Assembly (NCBI GenBank): GCA_016987375.1
Contig: PJRA01000272.1
Coordinates: 988,936-1,052,935 of the forward strand
Length of the DNA: 64,000 nt
Direction of reading: 5' to 3'
Source: Brachionus koreanus
Taxonomy: Eukaryota > Rotifera > Eurotatoria > Ploima > Brachionidae
Each line of letters opens with the position of its first letter. Position 1 is the first letter of the stretch. Position numbers and translations under genes: made by a program. Below the pieces are notes generated by a model. It worked only from the letters and a program-made list of their open reading frames with translations. It made no database searches and was not told where the DNA came from. Of the stretch, positions 57,101 through 64,000 are shown in pieces.

Positions 57101-58596
57101 AAATTATTATTAAAAAAAAACTCTCCTGATTTCTGAATTTTTTTTTAAATTTTGTAAAATTATAATAAATATATTTCGATTAAAATAAGGTTGACTAAAA
57201 TCGATATCTCAAATTTTATTAACAAGGTGTTGAGTAAAATTTTTTAGAATTCATGAATGCTAATAGCTCTGGAATTATACAAATATAAATAAATTTTAAT
57301 TGTATTTATCTAGGAAATAAAGCTAAAAGAAAGTACAATTTTAGAAGGAAGTTTTGTTAGCCCTTTTACCCATTTAATTCCAGAATTAATGCCAGAAGAA
57401 ATAAGACACTGCAGGTATTCATGTATTTCATTTTTTTTTAGTATTATTTAAAAATGAAATAAGATTTCAGTTTTTAATACCAAAAAATTGGAATAGTCGT
57501 CATAAACCTGTTGTACTGCATTTTGCAGGAACAGGTGATCATAAATATTGGCGTAGACGTGTTTTTTTAGCAAACCCACTCTTGGAACAAAATAAGGTAG
57601 CATCTATAATTATTGAAAATCCTTTTTATGGCCTAAGAAAGCCAAAAAACCAGGAGTAACAATTACTTTAATTTTTGAAAATTTCTCTATTTCTCAATTC
57701 CTAAATAAAAGACGCTCGAATCTAATTTATGTCAGAGATCTATTTGTAATGGGTGGATGTTTAGTTACTGAAGGAGCCGTGTTACTGCAATGGTGTGAAA
57801 AAAATGGTTTTGGACCGTTCATTTTGACAGGTCTATCAATGGGAGGACATGTAATTTTAAGTTTTGGTTTAATCAAGAATCATCTTTTTTTCAAGATGGC
57901 GTCTTTGACAGCTACAGTTTGGCCGAAACCTGTTGGCTTAGTTCCTTGTTTAAGTTGGTCAACTGCGGCAACTGTGTTTACACGAGGTGTTCTTAGTAAA
58001 GCAGTTGATTGGCAAAACTTGGAAAAAGATTATTATTCGGATTCAAATTACCGTGATCTCAAAGAGCATTTAAAATGGCTACATGCTGAGGAAAACAAAG
58101 AGCGTAAAAGAAAAAAAATATCGTCCTTTATTCCAGAATCAAATATTGATTATAACACATTGACAAATTTTAACTACAATGATCCGAAAAAAAGAATTAA
58201 AATGGAAATTGTTGAGTTCATGCATGTTTTAATGGATGAATGTACACATTTAGTCAACTACGATGTTCCTGTTGATACAAGCTTGATAAATGTTGTAGCA
58301 GCAAAAGATGATGCTTATGTTTTAAGAGATGGTGTAAATAGCATTGAGTCTATTTGGCCAGGTAATTTGATTAAGTTAAAAAAAAAATTTTCTTAATTAT
58401 TTAAAAGGAAGTCGAGTAGACTATGTCGAACGAGGCCATGTTTCTGCTTTTGTTCTATCTCTAGATACATTTAGGTAATTTCAAACAAAACATAAAATAT
58501 TTAAGCAAAGATTTTTTCAATTTATTTTGCTATTAAAGGAATACCATAGTGGATACAATGAATAAAATGATAGAAAAACATTATTCCTTCAATTAG
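54134..58596 (+). CDS. ABHD18: ABHD18, alpha/beta-hydrolase-fold protein, 7 exons, 413 aa
   Basis: Exons: 54134-54219, 56849-56936, 57314-57414, 57464-57655, 57712-58361, 58408-58474, 58539-58596 (1242 nt with stop, all junctions in frame). Conserved text in order: RKLMLSRFYQGGWG, RRNIVGQRETCNQF, RFQFLIPKNWNS, FAGTGDHKYWRRR, ENPFYGLRKPK, DLFVMGGCLV, nucleophile motif GLSMGG (Ser198), WPKPVGLVPCLSWSTAA, MDECTH, VPVDTSLINVVAAKDDAYV (likely acid) and ERGHVSAF (likely His). The human protein has recently been linked to mitochondrial cardiolipin metabolism; that role is carried over by homology only. The first exon was found by its match to the human N-terminus. Intron 1 (2.6 kb) contains an antisense LINE and a SINE, while the other introns are short. 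A short open stretch at 56981 within intron 2 is not used. Confidence 0.93.
54423..54700 (+). mobile_element. SINE-like repeat, copy 2 (most complete)
   Basis: The head has an A-box-like TAGCTTACGTGTTAG and, about 30 nt later, GGTTTAAAACCC (B-box-like), spaced as in a tRNA gene. The body follows with CTGCAATACGGGACCCG, ACCGGTTTCGACCGGG, AGATGATCAACTCGATGCAG, AACCTCTGTGTCG, AAAAGGAGATGAACACC and CGCTAGGATAGAATAGGG. It shares this order with copies at 1025 and 46440. The 3' end runs into a TTATTATTATT tract (about 54710), which may be its tail. Confidence 0.72.
54900..56400 (-). mobile_element. Decayed non-LTR retrotransposon (LINE) with reverse transcriptase remnants
   Basis: Minus-strand reading gives, 5' to 3': LDELDRNKSIGTDGIHPYVL, then a frameshift to IPACWKITNVTPVY, a second shift to YTKKGGKTNPENYRPISLLS, VIFLDLSKAFDRV (RT motif A), 775 masked bases hiding the catalytic core, and the C-terminal NRVVNNWNALP and NQFKNRLDKVGRN. 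Frameshifts in the fingers region show the copy is inactive. It is antisense to its host gene. The C-terminus is the same motif as at 24413-24664, so both belong to one LINE family (Jockey/CR1-like). Confidence 0.88.
55044..55818. other. Masked or unknown bases (775 N)
   Basis: A run of N inside the LINE. The flanks encode RT motif A (left on the minus strand) and the RT C-terminus, so the masked part should hold RT motifs B-E and the thumb. ORFs drawn across it are artefacts. Confidence 0.9.
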
Positions 58597-60665
58597 GATA
58601 AATTTTGTTTATATTAGTTTTTAACTATTTGTGCTTAGTTAGTTTTAATCCGTATTTAAATTTAATAAAATGTAAATTATATAAATTTAAATTCATTATT
58701 TTTTTTTTTGAAATATATATGAATGAGTCAAATTTTTTGTAAATTTATTTAAAATTAATCTTTTAGAATTTTTTATTGAATAAAAATTTAATTGATGAAA
58801 CTATTTTTTTATCTAATTTTTAAATTTAACGCTTATTTAAGAACCAAGCATTTTTACGGGAATTTTTAAGTCAAAATATCCAAAATTTAAAATTTAAGAA
58901 ATTTTACTGAGTGATAAATTTTTTCAAAGAAAAATATAAAATCCATAATAAAAAAAATATTCTTATGAAAAATTTGTTCAAAATTTCAAAGAACAAGTTT
59001 AAATTGAATGAACAGTTTTTTCGAAATCAAGATGCATTGCATTATCTTTCTATCTCCTGATCACCGTTTGAATTGAATACAAAAACTGACTCATTTTAAT
59101 ATTAGTTTTAAAATCAATCCATTTCTAATTTCAAGCAATCATTCCTATGACAAACTGTTAATAAAAGATATTTCAAGCAATTTTTATAGATTTTATTAAG
59201 TCGTTAAATGTCAAAAAAGGCAAATCGTTTGGAAAAACTCCGAATGTCAAGTTTAACTAAATTAACAGTTTACAAAACTTGTTTTTCGTATTTTTAGACT
59301 AAGTTTGTATTTTGAAACAATGCCATAAATGTTGATACAAATCTAAATGCATACCATTTTTGTGAGAACAGTTATACAAAAACTTTTCGTTGATCAACCA
59401 AAAAAATCTTTTTATAAAAAAATTTTCTACTCAAGTTAGAACTTTTCAATTTTTTCTTAAATTCTGAGTTAAATTTAAAAATTAAAAAATAGGAAAAATG
59501 CAATAAAAATGTATATACAGAGTCGTTTAAAAGTCACAAATCTTAAAACAAGTCAAAGTTAGTCTTGTTGGATTAGGTGATTGATTTTTAAAGAATATTC
59601 ATAATCTATTCTTGAATCATTGCGTAAGTTCTGTTCTAGCCAACACGGACTATTCACTTATTACATAAGTAAAAAAAATTGAATCAAAGACAGAATGAAT
59701 TATTTTTAGTAAATTAGTGAAAATTTGCAAAGAAAAAATCAAGAAATTATATAATAATTAAATAATTATTTAAAGTATAAATTTTTTTTAAAATAAATTT
59801 CTTTACATAAATTAATAATTATTTTAAGACTTGTACTTTTTAACAAGTCATGATTTTGACTTGAAAAATTAATAAGTTAAAGTTAAAGTCTTGACTTGGG
59901 CTTATTAATGATTTGTTGAGTCTTTTTTTCCTGACTTTTGTACAAGTCTGTTTATATATTATTTGAGTATTTATTTTCTTAAATTAATCAGAAACAAAAT
60001 AATTAAAAACTACGTTTTTAAATTTAGATGATTCTATTTTTAGAATGAATAAATTTTCTTCAGATCCCTAAATTAAAATCTTTTTTTTTTACTAAATAAA
60101 TGTGTATGAAATTTTATAGATCTTTTAGAAGTTTTCGATAAATACTTAATTATTCATTGACTCGACAAGGTCTGTTAGGGAAGAGGATTCAATAAAAAGT
60201 TGTTTTTTATCTTCAAAAACCCAGTTATAAATTTCATTAAATGTTCAACAAAATTTTTCTTAATACCATAGAAAGTTGAAAAGATTTTTTTTTCTTTAAA
60301 ACAATGAGATAGTTTTTAATGCAGCATTTATAAATTAATATTTTTAGGTTTTCTCTCATTTATTTGCTATAAACGTATTTTTCAAAATTTTAAATATATA
60401 CAAAATTTTAATTTTTTTTATATGTATCAAATTTTATATTTTGTTAAGATTCATCAATGGATTAATTAACTAACTAAACTCTGAGCGTTTAAGTTAGAAT
60501 GGAGCATAAATAGCTGCACCTAAACGTCTACTGAGGAGATCGGATAGACGTGCCCAAGGGTTCTAATGTAAACATTACAATAAACAAAAATGATATAAGT
60601 TTAAATCACATTTATTCAAATTAAGATTAACTTTAACAGCTAAATATTACAAGCTTTAACAAACT
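58597..60665. other. Intergenic region between ABHD18 and innexin (convergent)
   Basis: AT-rich with no supported exon. A small inverted-repeat structure (59828-59949) with repeated GACTTG words is the only organised feature. Confidence 0.55.
59828..59949. repeat. Short inverted-repeat structure, 122 bp
   Basis: AGACTTGTAC (59828-59837) is the exact complement of GTACAAGTCT (59940-59949). Between them the words GACTTG, AAGTCTTGACTTGGG and AACAAGTCATG recur. This could be a tiny MITE; no second copy was found in the window. Confidence 0.4.
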
Positions 60666-63184
60666 TCAAATTTTTGATCGACTTGAAACAACTCTCTTCG
60701 ATTGCATAACTGATCTTAAATTTTTACCAACAACCTCATCATTTTCTCTAAAAGACTGTTTTTGGTAAGCCTGTCTATATTTACTCGGTTGATTTGAATT
60801 TAAATTTTTATTTTCTTTGAACACCAAATTTGATTCATTGAATGCCTTCTCAGTTTGTTTGACTATTTTTTGTTTTCCTAAATCATGACCATATTCCTCT
60901 ACTAAAGTAAGAAATTATTTTTTAAATTTATAGATTATTTAAAATTTCAAAATAAATTAATTACGTAATTGCATCCACTGAGGCAGCGTGTGCTGTTTGC
61001 ACAAAAACAATTTCCATAAATTGTGCAAAACTTGTGTGCAAACAAAGTCTCCAGAGTTCGATCCAATCATTCTGATCATAAACATTCCATCTGGCTGTAA
61101 ATAGTCATACACAAATGATTTATAGTTTTTTACGCTAAAAGAAGATGCAGTAATTTTAGAATCAAAGTCTTCAAGGATATTAGATGTGGAAACGTTAGAT
61201 AAATTGTCTTCAAAACTATCTCTGGATTTTTTTTTCCTCCGTTTCAGCTTCATTGAACCTTTGCTATCAAACGCTAAATTAGACGGAATATTTGGAAAAA
61301 TGGGCTTTTCGTGATTCGAAGGACTTAAATATCTTCCATCATCTTTTTCATCATCAAACAAATATTCATTATCTCTTTCATGAAGAGGCGTAAATTTCTG
61401 TTGTTTGCACTCGAACTCATCTGAAATTACCGAATGCTGATAAGTGACTTTTTTTGATCCTTTTTTTTTGAGTTTTGAATTTTCAACTAAACGAATTCTC
61501 ATCAGTTTAATTCTTCTAATAGCATAATTATACTGATTTATTGGAATGAATCTGTAGATCCAAATAAGCAAAGCACTGGTGTTTATGATAAGCAGTACCA
61601 GATACCAAAACCAGAGAAAAGTAAATATTTGCTGATTGAAAAGATTAATAGGAAGAACACACTGGACGTTGTATTCATGGCTAAAATTTTTTAAACCTAA
61701 CTCACGCACTTGAAATTTGCACATGGTTACCCTTGGAAAATACTCAGAATCAGCATAACCTTTTCCTTGAATAATATCTCGAAATATAGATGCTCCGTAT
61801 ATATAATAATTACGTCCCAAAAGAATACTTATAAGAAAAAGCTGACCTACACAATTCAATATGTACAAAACTTTTACCACCAAATATAAAATGATTAAAT
61901 AATTTCCGAGAAATTTTCCAAACATGAAACAAGTTAGAGCCATCATTCGACTGAAAATGTTCATCTGTCGACTAGAGCGTTGTCGACGAGGGTCGTCCAC
62001 ATATTGATCGATTGTGCCTATCATGTACTCCATCATTTTTCGATTTTTTTCCAATTTGCTAACACTTTTAAAGTCATGCGATGCTTCCACTATATCCTTT
62101 AATTTTAATTTCTAGAAAATTTGCTCTATTTTTTGATTGAAATTACTTTTATATCAACGCCTGAGCGAAGACTGAGTGTTCTCCTTATTAATAAAGTTTA
62201 TAAATACAAATTTTAATTGATTTATAGACCAAAAAATAAATTTTTTTTTTAAATTTCTAAATAATAAGAAAAAATGTGTTTATTTTCTTAAAGAATTAAG
62301 TGAATTAAATCAAAAATTTTTTTTAGACAAGAATCGAAAACAGCATTATACTCAGCAAATTAATATTTTTAGCCATATTTTTTTAAATAAAAAATTGTAT
62401 TTTATTTTGTTAAATGACAATATGGTATCAATTAAAATTACGATGACAAATTTTCTTTCAAAAACTTTCTTAAACTTATTTAGCTATTAGAAATTATTCA
62501 ATAAGTTTTTCAAAAACATGTTAAACAAGTACAAAAAATTCATTAATATTGAACACCTGAATGTTTTAATTAATTTTAGAAATTTCCAAAAAAAATTAAT
62601 TCAAACGAAAAATTCTCATTACATGATTTAAGAGTTAAGCTATTGTGATTTTAAACAATGAAAAATTCTTTATTCAATTATATATTATAAAGCTTAGAAT
62701 TTTTAGTAAAATTGAAATTGAGTTTTACTTAAATTTTTTGGTCTAGGTTTTAATTGAAATTTACCATATTATCCTAGGAAGATAAAATAGTAGAGAAAGA
62801 AATAAAAGTATGTAGGCCACCCATTGATAGTATCTCAGTTCGGTCTGTCTCCTCTCTGTTTCACTCTCTGGAATTTGCTTATCAAATGGTATATAATAAG
62901 TATTTGTTATCCAGCAGACTAAATTTGTGTATTCTTCGAAATTTTTAGAAAACAATGCCGGAACCCAACAATTAATCTTAAATAAAATTCTAAAAAAATG
63001 TTATCTTTACAAGTGTACCTACTTGATTGTGGCCAAAGTGCTTATTGGTAACAATAAATGCAAATACAACTAGAATAGCTACTGTGTATTTGTAGTTTAG
63101 ACGGTCAGCAAAGTCGTCATCGCTTGCACTTGATCCGAAAAAACCTAAAAGCGGAATGCGTCTCGATATTGCCAGCAAATCCAT
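60666..63184 (-). CDS. Innexin (gap-junction protein), 5 exons including a 37-nt microexon, 597 aa
   Basis: Exons from 5': 63023-63184, 62765-62976, 62147-62183, 60965-62111, 60666-60901 (1794 nt with stop). Four membrane spans are visible (TM1 about residues 33-48; TM2 containing YYQWVAY at 103-109, the innexin signature; TM3 and TM4 in exon 4). Each extracellular loop has two cysteines: INCW and LVCW in loop 1, TMCKF and VQCVLP in loop 2. The 37-nt exon supplies WRTLSLRSGVDIK at the start of the cytoplasmic loop and is needed to join exons 2 and 4 in frame. The C-terminal tail of about 280 residues is long for the family, with a basic cluster (KLKRRKKKSRDS) and many Ser/Lys. Innexins form hexameric (or octameric) hemichannels joining neighbouring cells in protostomes. 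Confidence 0.95.
62184..62764. other. Innexin intron 2, 581 bp
   Basis: AT-rich intron between exon 2 and the 37-nt exon. No other content recognised. Confidence 0.65.
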
Positions 63185-64000
63185 TCGTTCTTTATTTTAT
63201 GCTGATTATCTTCGTTTAGCCCAGGTCCATTAATAAAGCTAAAATCTAATTTTCAAATAGAATATAAATTTTATTAAAACAAAGATAATTGCTTATCGAA
63301 GATAAAAAATTCTATCTATCATCAATTTTTCATCTATTTCGCTTTGAATAATATAAAATAATCAAGCTATATAATATTGATTTTTAATGAAATCAGCTTC
63401 CAAATCAAACCAAAAATTACTTTTCTCTAGAACACTTAAGATTTTCAAGTTTGTTAGTAAGAGTAAATACATTCTCAATGTGCTCGAGGCCTTCGCTCAG
63501 ATTAATTCTTATTTCATATTAATTGTTATATCATAAAAATTATTTAATGGAATTATTTCAAGATAATTATTTGATATTTTTTTCTTGAAAAAAAATTATT
63601 TAAATAAGTATTTCAAAAGAATACAAAATGAATTAAATTTTTTCCAAAAGGCTGTAAAAAATTTAATTTTCTAAGTGAAACTTGTTGATAATATGTTATT
63701 TTGCAATATGTACAATTGATTTTTTATTTTGCTAAGAGTGATGACTGACTAATCTAAAATGAAATCAACAAAATAAAATTTTTTAAACAAAAAATAATTC
63801 TTTAATATGAATTTATTAAAGATTTTGAAAACGAAAAAAAAATTAAGAATAAAATTAATTTTGACTTGTAAAAGTATTTAACAAAAAAAATAAAGAAAAT
63901 TAAACAAAATAATTCTTTGAAATTAATTTTCACTAACAGTTTGAGTGCTAAATTAATAGATAACTTTTGACAAGTAAAAAAATTAAGCTACTAAATTCTG
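63185..64000. other. Region upstream of innexin
   Basis: AT-rich sequence reaching the window edge. It should hold the innexin promoter and 5' UTR. No element or gene recognised. Confidence 0.5.

Overview
The window is nuclear DNA of a metazoan with a very AT-rich genome. Genes are split by many tiny introns (down to about 44 nt), have long AT-rich spacers, and sit among decayed transposons. An innexin points to a protostome invertebrate. Base composition, intron size and gene content would suit a rotifer such as a Brachionus-like monogonont, but the species is inferred and not shown by the sequence. There are no bacterial-type features. I found no tRNA, rRNA or CRISPR array.

Layout of genes: 3851-15996 (+) TMEM131, 20 exons; 19406-22466 (-) TBC1D19, 11 exons; 22760-23479 (+) an unrecognised signal-peptide/one-TM protein, divergent from TBC1D19; 25962-27976 (-) a cytosolic-type HSP70 without an EEVD end; 29948-30332 (-) a small mitochondrial-type membrane protein; 32122-33147 (+) SPATA4; 33207-33925 (-) a small Ig-like membrane protein, tail to tail with SPATA4; 37411-42581 (+) a Tec-like tyrosine kinase; 42834-43448 (+) RBX1; 45099-50429 (+) ADAM17; 52180-53718 (+) HDAC1/2, the only intronless gene; 54134-58596 (+) ABHD18; 60666-63184 (-) innexin. 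I built the exon models by hand. Each joins in one open frame with GT-AG introns and a total length divisible by three, and the recognised genes align along their length with families known to me.

Mobile DNA fills introns and spacers. It includes a hAT-like MITE with 8-bp target duplications (6619-7040), an adjacent retroposon with a 20-bp target duplication (7081-7278), three copies of a tRNA-like SINE (about 1025, 46440 and 54423), two decayed non-LTR retrotransposons (24134-25060 and 54900-56400, the latter inside ABHD18 intron 1), a near-perfect hairpin MITE (40250-40358) with a partial relative at 50673, and several other paired repeats. Four runs of N (7148-7250, 18131-18619, 31120-31446, 55044-55818) lie inside repeats.

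The genes do not form one pathway. They are housekeeping and signalling genes: secretion (TMEM131), Rab regulation (TBC1D19), protein folding (HSP70), ubiquitin ligation (RBX1), chromatin (HDAC1), ectodomain shedding (ADAM17), gap junctions (innexin), cytoplasmic tyrosine signalling (Tec-like) and cilia (SPATA4). I did not find a convincing new multi-gene system. The most novel material is the repeat families, the unusual Tec-like kinase, the intronless HDAC and the decoy splice acceptors.
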